Source: Streptosporangiaceae bacterium (GTDB lineage Bacteria > Actinomycetota > Actinomycetes > Streptosporangiales > Streptosporangiaceae). Taken from it: a stretch of 5,828 nt of DNA. A program made the position numbers and the translations under genes. This document shows positions 1 to 5,479 of this stretch, in pieces (within the stretch, counting starts at the first letter, position 1; every line of letters starts with the position of its first letter). The stretch covers positions 1 through 5,828 of the forward strand of contig JASHOI010000446.1 in NCBI GenBank assembly GCA_030041195.1, given 5' to 3'. The notes below the pieces were generated by a model, which had not been told where the DNA came from, made no database searches, and was given only the letters and a program-made list of their open reading frames with translations.

Positions 1-407
1 GTCCGCCGGAAATCGGCGTCCTCGAACTCGGCCCTCTCGAGGTCCGCGCTGTGCAGGATCGCGTTCTGCGCGTCGCAAGTTCGCCCCTGCGTCTTCCGCA
101 GGTTGCATTGGGATAGGTCGGCGCCATGCAGTGCCGCCCCGATCAGCCAGGCGCCGTAAAGGTCCGCACCTACCAGACGCACGCCGTTCAGGGTGGCATC
201 GCTGAGTTGCGCTTCCAGGAGGTCAAGACCGGAGAGGTCGGCTCCGGTGAAGTCAAGGCCCGCCCCGTTGAGCAAGGACTCGACCGGCCGCGAGCCGCCC
301 GGGAGCTTCTCGAGGTAATCGAGGTACTCTTCGAGCGCCCGGCGCACGTCCGGGTCATCGGGCCAGCAGCGTACGTCCGCGCGTGAGTGGCCGTACGTGG
401 TCGTCAT
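1..407 (-). CDS. Pentapeptide-repeat protein, candidate immunity protein (3' end beyond window)
   Basis: This gene is open from ATG 407 to the left edge: 135 codons with no stop, so the C-terminus lies outside. Residues 17-36 form an acidic helix-like lead (DDPDVRRALEEYLDYLEKLP). From about residue 51 a five-residue periodicity runs to the edge, with Leu or Phe at positions 53, 58, 63 and so on to 133 and Ala/Asp/Asn/Gly around them (GADLSG, GADLYGA, HGADLSQC, SADLERAEFEDADF). This is the A(D/N)LXX pentapeptide repeat, which folds as a right-handed quadrilateral beta-helix. Positions 108 (Gly) and 113 (Ala) break the pattern, suggesting a loop or kink. The ATG overlaps the toxin stop (ATGA, 404-407), so translation is probably coupled; the nearest Shine-Dalgarno-like stretch is about 13 nt upstream. 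A place directly after a secreted toxin suggests an immunity protein; that is inference. Some pentapeptide proteins instead bind DNA gyrase, which the sequence cannot exclude. The repeat call is firm, the role is not. Confidence 0.9.
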   Translation of the reverse strand, partial: MTTTYGHSRADVRCWPDDPDVRRALEEYLDYLEKLPGGSRPVESLLNGAGLDFTGADLSGLDLLEAQLSDATLNGVRLVGADLYGAWLIGAALHGADLSQCNLRKTQGRTCDAQNAILHSADLERAEFEDADFRR

Positions 408-1669
408 GAGCCAAACAGTACCTTTCCCAGCCATTCGGGATGGTCGGCGACGACCTGCTGCAACTCGGCAAGGCGGGCCGGCGACATTCCGTCGGGGTCG
501 AGCATGACATTCTCGCCCGTTCCCAGCGAATCATTGACCATATTTGTGAACTGGCCGACGGTCTGAGGACTCCTGATGGGCAGGCCAGGCTCCCGCCCAT
601 AGCTCGGGATGGAGTCGGGCGAGCTCTTGACATCCCATCGCTGGCCGGTGCTGGTGTCAATGAATTCGCCCTGATCTTCTCCGGTTTCATTAAGCGGCGC
701 ACGGATAAGCGGTCCAACTTGACCGTCGGCTTCCAGTTGCAAGCCCACTTGTGCTTCCCGCACGCTTTTGGCGCTGGATTCCCCGCCGTGGGCGGGGTCT
801 TCTGAAAGATCCGCGAGGCGCGCCTCGTATTCCGGCGTTCCGGGCGTGTACTGCGGGTCCGGGGAGGGTGAGTCATCGCCGCCGCCAGTGTTCACCGGGT
901 CGACACGGTCGTCGCCGGCCGCGTGGCTCACGAGGTCGCCCCCCGAGGCCATCATCAGGCCGGAGCCGGCGATCACGCCGGCCGTGCTGACCACGTTGAC
1001 CGGGACGCCGACCACGGCGCCGACGCCCGTGGCGTCGAGAACTAAGCCCGCGCCGTCCCCGACCGCGCTCACCCCGGCGAGCATGGCGCCCCCGGCCAAC
1101 CCGAGGTCGGCGAGCGGATTGCTGATCGCCGCGTTGCCGAGCGACGCCAAGCCGTCGAGCCCGGCGGCACCGGCCTTCTCGGTGTCATGCCAGAGCCCGT
1201 CGAAGAAGTTACCGATCTTCGACCAGAAGCCCGGAAGCTGCGGTGCCTGGTCGCGGGCCCTGCCAACGGCAGCACTGGCGGCGCCTGCGGCATCCGAGAG
1301 CTGGCTGCAGGCATCCTCGAGGGTGGCGTTCGCGGCATCCTTGTGGCCCTGGCCCCATAGCTCGATTGCCGTGGCCGCCTGCTGCTGCGCCGACACCAGT
1401 GCTGGGATGTAACGGTCAAGCGCCTCCGCCGCCTGCTGGAAGCAGGTGCCCGCATCCAGCCACCGCTGCGGTTCGCCGTCGAACCGCTTCCGGAACGCGT
1501 CAGCCGCTGCGCCGCTCCAGCCGGCGGTGCTGTCGATGCGCTTCAGGCCGTTCCCGGCCTCGCTGAGCACGGTGCTGTAGCCGTACATCTTGCCCGCGAC
1601 CTGGGCGATCGAGGCCGGGTTCCCCGGGATCAAGTCCAGGGGGTCGCTGGTCTCGCCTAACCGCATCAC
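404..1669 (-). CDS. T7SS-type polymorphic toxin with C-terminal nuclease-like domain
   Basis: A 421-aa modular protein. Residues 3-105 (LGETSDPLDLIPGNP, then W51-S-G with AAADAFRKRF, and AIELW) match the WXG-like helical signal domain of actinobacterial T7SS effectors. Residues about 165-250 are Gly/Ala/Val-rich and could be membrane-interacting. A Pro/Asp/Gly-rich linker (250-285) leads to the C-terminal domain (about 285-421). That domain has E305, E313, D338 and a D346-V-K348 in QRWDVKSS, a layout compatible with a PD-(D/E)XK nuclease core, then GENVMLD (385-391). I recall similar ends on other actinobacterial toxins, but the nuclease activity is inferred. The GTG at 1669 gives a GTGA overlap with the upstream stop like every other junction here; ATG 1672 or 1666 would change only a residue or two. 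The frame stays open upstream to 1831, but that extension duplicates the neighbour's coding sequence and is Arg/Pro-rich shadow. A WXG100-like partner lies upstream and a putative immunity gene downstream. Confidence 0.88.
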   Translation of the reverse strand: MMRLGETSDPLDLIPGNPASIAQVAGKMYGYSTVLSEAGNGLKRIDSTAGWSGAAADAFRKRFDGEPQRWLDAGTCFQQAAEALDRYIPALVSAQQQAATAIELWGQGHKDAANATLEDACSQLSDAAGAASAAVGRARDQAPQLPGFWSKIGNFFDGLWHDTEKAGAAGLDGLASLGNAAISNPLADLGLAGGAMLAGVSAVGDGAGLVLDATGVGAVVGVPVNVVSTAGVIAGSGLMMASGGDLVSHAAGDDRVDPVNTGGGDDSPSPDPQYTPGTPEYEARLADLSEDPAHGGESSAKSVREAQVGLQLEADGQVGPLIRAPLNETGEDQGEFIDTSTGQRWDVKSSPDSIPSYGREPGLPIRSPQTVGQFTNMVNDSLGTGENVMLDPDGMSPARLAELQQVVADHPEWLGKVLFGS

Positions 1670-1998
1670 CATTGCGAGGCCGCCGGGTCCGTGCCGGTGC
1701 GGCTCTGCAGCGTCCCCTGCAGGTCTGCGATGATCGTCTTCTCGGCCTTCGCGTAGTTCGCCGCCGACAGGTAGAGACGGTTGGCCACCTCCTGGGCGTC
1801 GTTGGCCAGGTTCTGGACGCCGATCTCCCACCGGGCGCAGAAGTCGGACACGGTGGCGGCCAGGTCATCGTCTCCATAGCTGGCGTCCGCGCCGCCGATG
1901 TCGCTGACCTTGTTGTTCTGAAGGTCGCTGATGGTCCCGTTGACGCCGACGGCTGCCTGCACTAGGGCGCTAAGGTCGACCTTGAATCCTCCGGACAT
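1666..1998 (-). CDS. Small WXG100-like T7SS partner protein
   Basis: A 110-aa protein predicted to be almost all helical, the size of ESX/WXG100 proteins. It reads as a helical hairpin: helix one about residues 5-30, a Gly/Asp-rich turn (34-46, GGADASYGDDD), then a long second helix from about 47 to 98. W57 sits in FCARWEIGV instead of a strict WXG turn. Y82-A-K-A-E86 matches the YxxxD/E C-terminal secretion signal of T7SS substrates. Such a protein normally pairs with a larger substrate and goes through the ESX membrane machinery with it; its natural partner here is the toxin encoded next, with which it overlaps by 4 bp (GTGA). A Shine-Dalgarno stretch GGGAG (2004-2008) lies 5 nt before the ATG, and there are no co-directional genes just upstream, so this is the first gene of the cassette. 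The exact family is not recognised; the T7SS link is strong from size, motif and context. Confidence 0.85.
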   Translation of the reverse strand: MSGGFKVDLSALVQAAVGVNGTISDLQNNKVSDIGGADASYGDDDLAATVSDFCARWEIGVQNLANDAQEVANRLYLSAANYAKAEKTIIADLQGTLQSRTGTDPAASQW

Positions 1999-2003
1999 CC
2001 CAT

Positions 2004-2008
2004 CTCCC
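2004..2008 (-). promoter_or_regulatory. Ribosome binding site of the WXG100-like gene
   Basis: GGGAG on the minus strand, 5 nt before ATG 1998. It supports that start and the view that this is the first gene of the toxin cassette, since the next two genes rely on overlap with their upstream stop. Confidence 0.6.
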
Positions 2009-2062
2009 GTGACCTGCAGGCGCCCCGTGCGCAGACCAGTACCCCCGAACGGCGCCCCTGAC

Positions 2063-2095
2063 AGGCTAACGGATATGCCGATCTAGGCCTATCAA
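2063..2095 (-). promoter_or_regulatory. Weak candidate promoter of the T7SS toxin cassette
   Basis: On the minus strand TTGATA (2090-2095) resembles a -35 box and TAGCCT (2063-2068) fits the actinobacterial TANNNT -10 pattern, but the 21-bp spacing is longer than the usual 17-18. A start near 2056 would leave a leader of about 60 nt. The palindrome TAGGCCTA (2084-2091) overlaps the -35 region and could be an operator. A second, equally weak pair lies further up: TTGTTT (2187-2192) and TACGAC (2163-2168) with an 18-bp spacer. Neither can be chosen from sequence alone. Confidence 0.22.
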
Positions 2096-2134
2096 TCATC
2101 TGGAAATGGATGTCTAGACCGGTGCCACGGTCTC

Positions 2135-2149
2135 CCTTGGATGCCAAGG
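2135..2149. repeat. Short inverted repeat CCTTGG-ATG-CCAAGG
   Basis: Perfect 6-bp arms around a 3-bp centre, about 140 bp upstream of the toxin cassette and next to the AT-rich patch. The dyad would suit a dimeric regulator, but no regulator gene is in the window. CCTTGG also occurs once at 4171-4176, upstream of the CcbP-like gene, without a full dyad. Confidence 0.4.
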
Positions 2150-2250
2150 CTAGTTTGATCGGGTCGTAAAAACGTTAAACGTACGAAAACAATAGGCGAT
2201 AGGAGCTGGTGCACGGACTATGTGCTGGCGGGAATCATGCTGCTGGAGCG

Positions 2251-2269
2251 GCCGCGGGCGGACCGCGGC
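2251..2269 (-). terminator. Possible hairpin terminator after the CcbP-linked operon
   Basis: GCCGCGG (2251-2257) and CCGCGGC (2263-2269) form a perfect 7-bp all-GC stem with a 5-nt loop, about 125 nt past the stop of the 177-aa gene. No U-tract follows on the minus strand, as is common for actinobacterial hairpin terminators, but this also means the call is uncertain; it may only be GC-rich coincidence. Confidence 0.3.
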
Positions 2270-2395
2270 GGTCACTGACAGCCGCTTGCCGATGAGCAGC
2301 CCCCGCCTCGAGGTGGCGGTGGCAGCGCCTGCTGAGAACCGGCCCGGCGCGTGAGGAGATGGAGCGGCTCGCATCTGCATAGGCGACGACCAGGG

Positions 2396-2929
2396 TCAGG
2401 CCAGCAGGTGGCTCCAGCCTGGCATGAGGTCGAGGAGATCGTCGGCGGGTAGCTCGATGCCGAGCTTGGCGCAGTCACTCACCAATACTGACGCGCGTTC
2501 GGCTGCGTAGTCCGGGGCGTACTCCAGCAGGGTTTCAGAGCTGCCCTCACGGCAGTTGTACAACCCGAGCAAGATCCCCGCTGCAATCTCCGTCGCTGCG
2601 GATCCCATTCCGAGGCCGGCTCGCCGCTGAAGGTCGTCGAGGAAGGACTGGAGGGCCTCATCGAGGATCTCGTCGGCGGCCTCGGCCGGGTCAACGTAGC
2701 CGAAGCCCGGCCGATAGTCGCCGCGGGTGTTCAGCTCATCGATGTCCAGCCACTTCAGGGCGGACTCGACGTCGTCGGCGACCGCCGCCCGTGTGGCGTC
2801 TTTCATGAGCCGGGCGGCGTGGGCTTCGGCCAGTTCACGCACGTCCGGCCGGGTGGTGAGCAACTCGTCGAGCACGGCACCTTTCTCGGCCGCGGACAGG
2901 GCGTCCAGCGACGGCGCCTTGTCGCTCAT
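2396..2929 (-). CDS. Uncharacterised helical protein (177 aa), last gene of CcbP-linked operon
   Basis: A 177-aa acidic, mainly helical protein with no signal peptide or membrane segment, so probably cytosolic. Residues 8-45 are amphipathic helices (LSAAEKGAVLDELL, then VRELAEAHAARLM). The centre has W60-L-D-I-D and GDYRPGFGYVDPAEAADEILDEAL (70-93), followed by helical stretches with EIAAGILLGLYNCR (114-127) and LLEYAPDYAAERA (133-145). I think this pattern recurs in conserved hypothetical proteins of other bacteria but can name no function, and I see no catalytic motif. The ATG overlaps the preceding stop (ATGA, 2926-2929), and a good GGGAG ribosome site sits 5 nt upstream inside the previous gene, so it is independently well translated. 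Its start LSAAEK resembles IPAAEK in the neighbour, a weak hint of shared helical fold. Confidence 0.88.
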   Translation of the reverse strand: MSDKAPSLDALSAAEKGAVLDELLTTRPDVRELAEAHAARLMKDATRAAVADDVESALKWLDIDELNTRGDYRPGFGYVDPAEAADEILDEALQSFLDDLQRRAGLGMGSAATEIAAGILLGLYNCREGSSETLLEYAPDYAAERASVLVSDCAKLGIELPADDLLDLMPGWSHLLA

Positions 2930-3828
2930 CTGCTCTCCCTATCGGCTGCGGCACGCTGGGATGTCGCCTTCTGTTCGCGCTGCTGGCGGTGCTCCCACGC
3001 GGTGTCGAGGAGTTCGGCCACCGTCCGCCGGGGCCGGGAGTTGCATTGGTCACCTGACGGCTCGCGGAAACCGCGCAGCAGCTCTGTGCGCGCCCTGGTC
3101 GCCTGGTCCGCGGCGACCAGCCCGAGGAGCCGGTCCTTCTCAGCAGCGGGAATGCCCGCGATGTGCGCGGCCAGCGCGCGCGGATCGTGGCTCGACTCGG
3201 CCAGCGCCGGGCTGGTCTTGGCGGCGACAGCGAGAAGATCGGCGTCGACGCGCAGGAAGTCGGCGAGGGCACGCTGCGAGGCGGTCAGCGATCCGAGGCC
3301 GGCTGGCACCGGCGGCTCGACAACGTCCTCGTCCTCGTCGTCGAAGGCGTCCTCATCGCGCTCCCATGTGCCGTATCCGGATAGCCAGGCCAAGTAGAGC
3401 GGCCGAAGATCTCCGCCCGCGAGTTCCGACCGGGCACCGACGATGGCCGACAGAGAACCCTGAAGGTCCTCCTCCCAGTCACCCGATTCATCCTCGCTGG
3501 TCATATCGAGGATCACGTGATCGCGGGTGGCGGACACGCTGACCTGCGGGTCGACACAGTACTGCTCGGCGAGCTTCGAGTCGAGGAGCGTGCGCGGGAG
3601 CCGGAACATGACCCGGTGCGTGCCCCAGTTCGCAAAGTACAGATGCGCGTCGTAGTAACGCCGCATCAGCTCGTCCGGGCTGCCCCTGAAATCGCCCCAC
3701 TGGTAGTCGTTGGTGAAGCTGGTGGCCGTGATCCTGGCCCGGGTCGAAAGCCGGCGCACCTCGGCCTGCTCGGCCGCGGTCAGGGGACGGTCCAGCGCGA
3801 GGAACTCGTAGTACTGGTACTCGCTCAC
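2926..3828 (-). CDS. Conserved hypothetical protein with SEYQYYEF N-terminus (300 aa)
   Basis: A 300-aa protein I recognise only as a conserved hypothetical type. It starts SEYQYYEFLALDRPLTAAE. Residues about 1-155 form a mixed aromatic-rich domain (TSFTNDYQWGDF 36-47, LMRRYYDAHLYFANWGTHRVMFRLP 54-78, DHVILDMTSEDESGD 103-117). A strongly acidic linker follows (ERDEDAFDDEDEDVVE, about 156-171), then a helical C-terminal part ending in a basic, Gln/Arg-rich tail. I see no catalytic signature, signal peptide or membrane helix. The start GTG 3828 gives a GTGA overlap with the CcbP-like gene; an earlier in-frame codon at 3864 would add 12 residues that copy the neighbour's coding sequence. No Shine-Dalgarno is obvious, so coupling is likely. 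The acidic run could bind divalent cations, which would fit the neighbouring calcium-binding family, but that is speculation. Confidence 0.9.
   Translation of the reverse strand: MSEYQYYEFLALDRPLTAAEQAEVRRLSTRARITATSFTNDYQWGDFRGSPDELMRRYYDAHLYFANWGTHRVMFRLPRTLLDSKLAEQYCVDPQVSVSATRDHVILDMTSEDESGDWEEDLQGSLSAIVGARSELAGGDLRPLYLAWLSGYGTWERDEDAFDDEDEDVVEPPVPAGLGSLTASQRALADFLRVDADLLAVAAKTSPALAESSHDPRALAAHIAGIPAAEKDRLLGLVAADQATRARTELLRGFREPSGDQCNSRPRRTVAELLDTAWEHRQQREQKATSQRAAADRESR
2935..2939 (-). promoter_or_regulatory. Ribosome binding site of the 177-aa gene
   Basis: GGGAG on the minus strand within AGGGAGAG (2933-2940), 5 nt before ATG 2929 and inside the end of the preceding gene. It fixes the start despite the 4-bp overlap. 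Confidence 0.65.
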
Positions 3829-4139
3829 TGCCCGGCCGCCCAGCGCCGGTACGCGGCGATCCACTCCGCGCCGGGCGGCGGGGGTACCGGGAGCCTGAGG
3901 TCAAGGATCGGGATCGCCTGGCGGTCCGCCCCGCGAGCGCAGATGGCGATGATCCCGCTGTCGGTGACGTCAATCTTCACGACCCTGGCCTCGACGCCCA
4001 GCACCGTTATGGTGAACGGAAGGGCAACGTGCTCATCGATCATGGTGTAAAAGCCGATCATCTGCTCATCGTCGCCGTACGCGTCGACGATAGCCTGTTC
4101 GATCAGCTCGTCCAGTTCGGCCTCGCTCAGCTCTGCCAC
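3825..4139 (-). CDS. CcbP-like calcium-binding family protein
   Basis: A 104-aa acidic protein resembling the cyanobacterial calcium-binding protein CcbP (Calci_bind_CcbP family). The helix AELDELIEQAIVDAYGDDEQ (7-26) is followed by GFYTMIDEHVALPFTITVLG (29-48), a beta-rich part, RQAIPILDLRLP (73-84) and a final EWIAAYRRW helix (92-100). In Anabaena, CcbP binds Ca2+ through clustered acidic residues and buffers free calcium; whether this one does is inferred from similarity and its many Asp/Glu. The start was set at GTG 4139. A TTG three codons upstream (4148) is in frame but has no ribosome site either, while TACGCT (4148-4153) fits a -10 box 8 nt before the GTG, so the transcript may be leaderless. 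It is the first gene of a three-gene operon (GTGA overlap with the next). Confidence 0.85.
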   Translation of the reverse strand: MAELSEAELDELIEQAIVDAYGDDEQMIGFYTMIDEHVALPFTITVLGVEARVVKIDVTDSGIIAICARGADRQAIPILDLRLPVPPPPGAEWIAAYRRWAAGQ

Positions 4140-4147
4140 GGCTGGCA

Positions 4148-4153
4148 AGCGTA
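4148..4153 (-). promoter_or_regulatory. Candidate -10 box for a leaderless CcbP-like transcript
   Basis: TACGCT on the minus strand matches the TANNNT -10 pattern and lies 8 nt before GTG 4139, so transcription would start at or beside the start codon. There is no Shine-Dalgarno between them. No clear -35 box is seen, which is common in actinobacteria and keeps confidence low. Confidence 0.35.
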
Positions 4154-4235
4154 GCGACCGATTTCAGAGACCTTGGTACTAGGCCCTCGAAGCCCTCGCA
4201 GACGCTGCGGGTGTCGGCATGTCCTGCGGAAAACC

Positions 4236-4256
4236 GTTGCTCGCCTGGTCAGCAAC
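4236..4256. repeat. Inverted repeat GTTGCT/AGCAAC in divergent spacer
   Basis: Perfect 6-bp arms (4236-4241 and 4251-4256) separated by 9 bp lie between the divergent CcbP-like and zeta-toxin operons. Spacing of half sites is about two helical turns, compatible with an operator, but 6-bp dyads also arise by chance. Confidence 0.3.
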
Positions 4257-4299
4257 CTTCAGGCGCACTTCGACAGCGCGCTGAGTCTCACGGTTTGCC

Positions 4300-4327
4300 G
4301 GCCTGACGCCTTCCAGCGCGTCAGGCC
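4300..4327. repeat. Perfect 10-bp inverted repeat upstream of the zeta-toxin gene
   Basis: GGCCTGACGC (4300-4309) and GCGTCAGGCC (4318-4327) are exact reverse complements around an 8-nt loop; allowing one bulged base the stem extends by CC/GG. It ends 72 bp before the zeta start. It could be an operator for autoregulation of the toxin operon, an RNA hairpin in its leader, or a terminator shielding it from outside transcription. No U-tract follows on either strand. The dyad itself is certain; its role is not. Confidence 0.6.
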
Positions 4328-4384
4328 CGGGCGGCAAGATAGACACCAGGATGCGTGCTGCGACTGCCTGGACTGAATAATCAC

Positions 4385-4392
4385 GAGGAGGG
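4385..4392 (+). promoter_or_regulatory. Ribosome binding site deciding the zeta-toxin start
   Basis: GAGGAGGG lies 7 nt before GTG 4400. This near-perfect Shine-Dalgarno selects GTG 4400 over the in-frame GTG at 4355, which has no such site and would place the ribosome site inside the coding sequence. Confidence 0.75.
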
Positions 4393-4399
4393 CCAGTTC

Positions 4400-5479
4400 G
4401 TGGCCAGAGGGCCAGACCAGCCGCTGCCCGTTGAAGGAGCGGTCAATCAGCAAGCTGCGGTTGGCGATCGTCCCGTGCCCGATCGGCCGCCTGCCGGGGA
4501 TCGGGCAGAGTTAGCCGACCGTCCGGCGCCATGGTCCCGCGAGAGCTTGCAGCAGCGCCTGGACCAGTTGCCCGACTGGCATCCAAGTTCGCCCGGCCGG
4601 CCGGATCGCCCCGATGGTCGCCGCGAAGAGAGCCTCGCGGACGGGCTCCGGCGCCCGGAGCCGTTGACCGACGCCGAGCACGCAGACCGCGTCCGGCACA
4701 TCCGCGACCGCCTTGACTGGGCACACGATCACGGGCTGATGACCGATCAGCAGCACCTGGCCGACCAGAAGCGCGGAATCTGGTCCAAGGATCGCCGCGA
4801 CGCCCACGACGCGATCGTCAACGATCTCTACGGGGCTGCATCCGCCGTTCCGTGCGAACATGAGGCGATCATGGCTGGCGGGCTCGGTGGCGCTGGCAAG
4901 TCGACCGTGCTGAGTGAGCACGCCCACGTCGACCGGTCGCGATACTTAACCATCAACCCGGATGGCATCAAGGAAGCCATGGCCCGGCGAGGGCTGATCC
5001 CAGAGCTTGGCGGCCTGTCCCCGATGGAGGCATCCGACCTGGTGCATGAGGAGTCCTCGCACATCGCCAAGCTGCTTGCGGGCCGGGCAATAAGGGACGG
5101 CAAGAACATCATCTGGGACATCACGATGAGCAGCGTGCAATCCACCGATCAGCGGCTCGCCGATCTGGACCAGGCCGGGTACTCCACCAGCGGCATCTTC
5201 GTGGATATCAGCATCGATGTCGCGGTACGGCGGGCCGATGCCCGGCACCGCCAAGGGCACGAGGACTACCGCGCGGGCATCGGGTTCGGCGGCAGGTACG
5301 TCCCGCCCGAGGTGATCGAGGCACAGGCAGACCCAGAGCGGGGCAGTGTGAACCGTCGCACGTTCGAGCAGGTCAAGAACAGGTTCACGGGCTGGGCGGT
5401 GTACGACAACTCGGTCACTGGCCAGAGCCCGGAACTCATCGAGGCTGGCCACGGCCGGGCACGTGAGGAGGAGCGGTGA
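4400..5479 (+). CDS. Zeta-toxin-family P-loop kinase
   Basis: A 359-aa protein. The C-terminal half is a zeta-toxin kinase: Walker A GGLGGAGKST (160-169, Lys167), then INPDGIKEAMARRG with Asp188 at the position of the family's catalytic Asp, HEESSH (216-221), NIIWDIT (236-242), VRRADARHR (276-284) and FGGRYVPPEVI (296-306), which holds a conserved Arg. Zeta/PezT enzymes phosphorylate UDP-N-acetylglucosamine and poison cell-wall synthesis; some relatives act on other substrates, so the substrate here is unproven. Residues 1-80 are low-complexity Pro/Asp/Arg-rich and contain LQQRLDQLPDWHPSSP (50-65), a linker type I associate with actinobacterial polymorphic toxins. Residues about 85-145 are helical. 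No secretion signal is visible, so action inside the producer is likely. No epsilon/PezA-like gene precedes it; instead a small acidic gene follows with a GTGA overlap. A strong ribosome site 7 nt upstream fixes the GTG start. Confidence 0.92.
   Translation: MARGPDQPLPVEGAVNQQAAVGDRPVPDRPPAGDRAELADRPAPWSRESLQQRLDQLPDWHPSSPGRPDRPDGRREESLADGLRRPEPLTDAEHADRVRHIRDRLDWAHDHGLMTDQQHLADQKRGIWSKDRRDAHDAIVNDLYGAASAVPCEHEAIMAGGLGGAGKSTVLSEHAHVDRSRYLTINPDGIKEAMARRGLIPELGGLSPMEASDLVHEESSHIAKLLAGRAIRDGKNIIWDITMSSVQSTDQRLADLDQAGYSTSGIFVDISIDVAVRRADARHRQGHEDYRAGIGFGGRYVPPEVIEAQADPERGSVNRRTFEQVKNRFTGWAVYDNSVTGQSPELIEAGHGRAREEER

Larger units (their letters stand above)
1999..2395. other. Gene-free intergenic region with AT-rich patch and small inverted repeats
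   Basis: There are 397 bp between the stop of the 177-aa gene and the start of the toxin cassette, both on the minus strand. The small open frames inside it lack family resemblance, normal composition and good ribosome sites, and I regard them as chance. The region holds an AT-rich patch at about 2150-2200, unusual for this GC-rich DNA, containing AACGTT (2171-2176) and CGTACG (2180-2185). It also has a CCTTGG/CCAAGG inverted repeat (2135-2149), a strong GC hairpin (2251-2269) and CCTCGAGG (2306-2313). It most likely contains the end of one transcript and the promoter of the next. Confidence 0.6.

Noticed and set aside
126..386. Plus-strand open frame of 86 codons
   Set aside because: It lies opposite the pentapeptide-repeat gene, whose five-residue periodicity on the minus strand is unmistakable.
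768..1412. Plus-strand open frame of 214 codons
   Set aside because: It is antisense to the toxin gene, low-complexity in Ala/Pro/Ser, and has no family resemblance; long antisense frames are usual in GC-rich DNA.
1670..1831. N-terminal extension of the toxin gene up to 1831
   Set aside because: The added residues are Arg/Pro/Gly-rich shadow of the WXG100-like gene in another frame; the T7SS signal domain begins at about 1660 and a GTGA overlap marks the start.
2150..2380. Small minus-strand open frame in the intergenic region
   Set aside because: The peptide is Arg/Pro-rich, it has no convincing ribosome site, and its end lies in the AT-rich probable promoter area.
2727..3542. Plus-strand open frame of 271 codons
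   Set aside because: Antisense to two genes with good start and overlap structure; its peptide is Arg/Ser/Pro-rich without a recognisable domain.
4355..4399. GTG 4355 as the zeta-toxin start
   Set aside because: The strong ribosome site GAGGAGGG would lie inside the gene; GTG 4400 is ideally spaced from it.
4149..4399. tRNA or attachment site in the divergent spacer
   Set aside because: The 10-bp hairpin has no cloverleaf partners and no direct repeat or integrase is present.
4946..5452. Minus-strand open frame of 168 codons
   Set aside because: It is the antisense of the zeta kinase core, whose Walker A and other motifs fix the plus strand.
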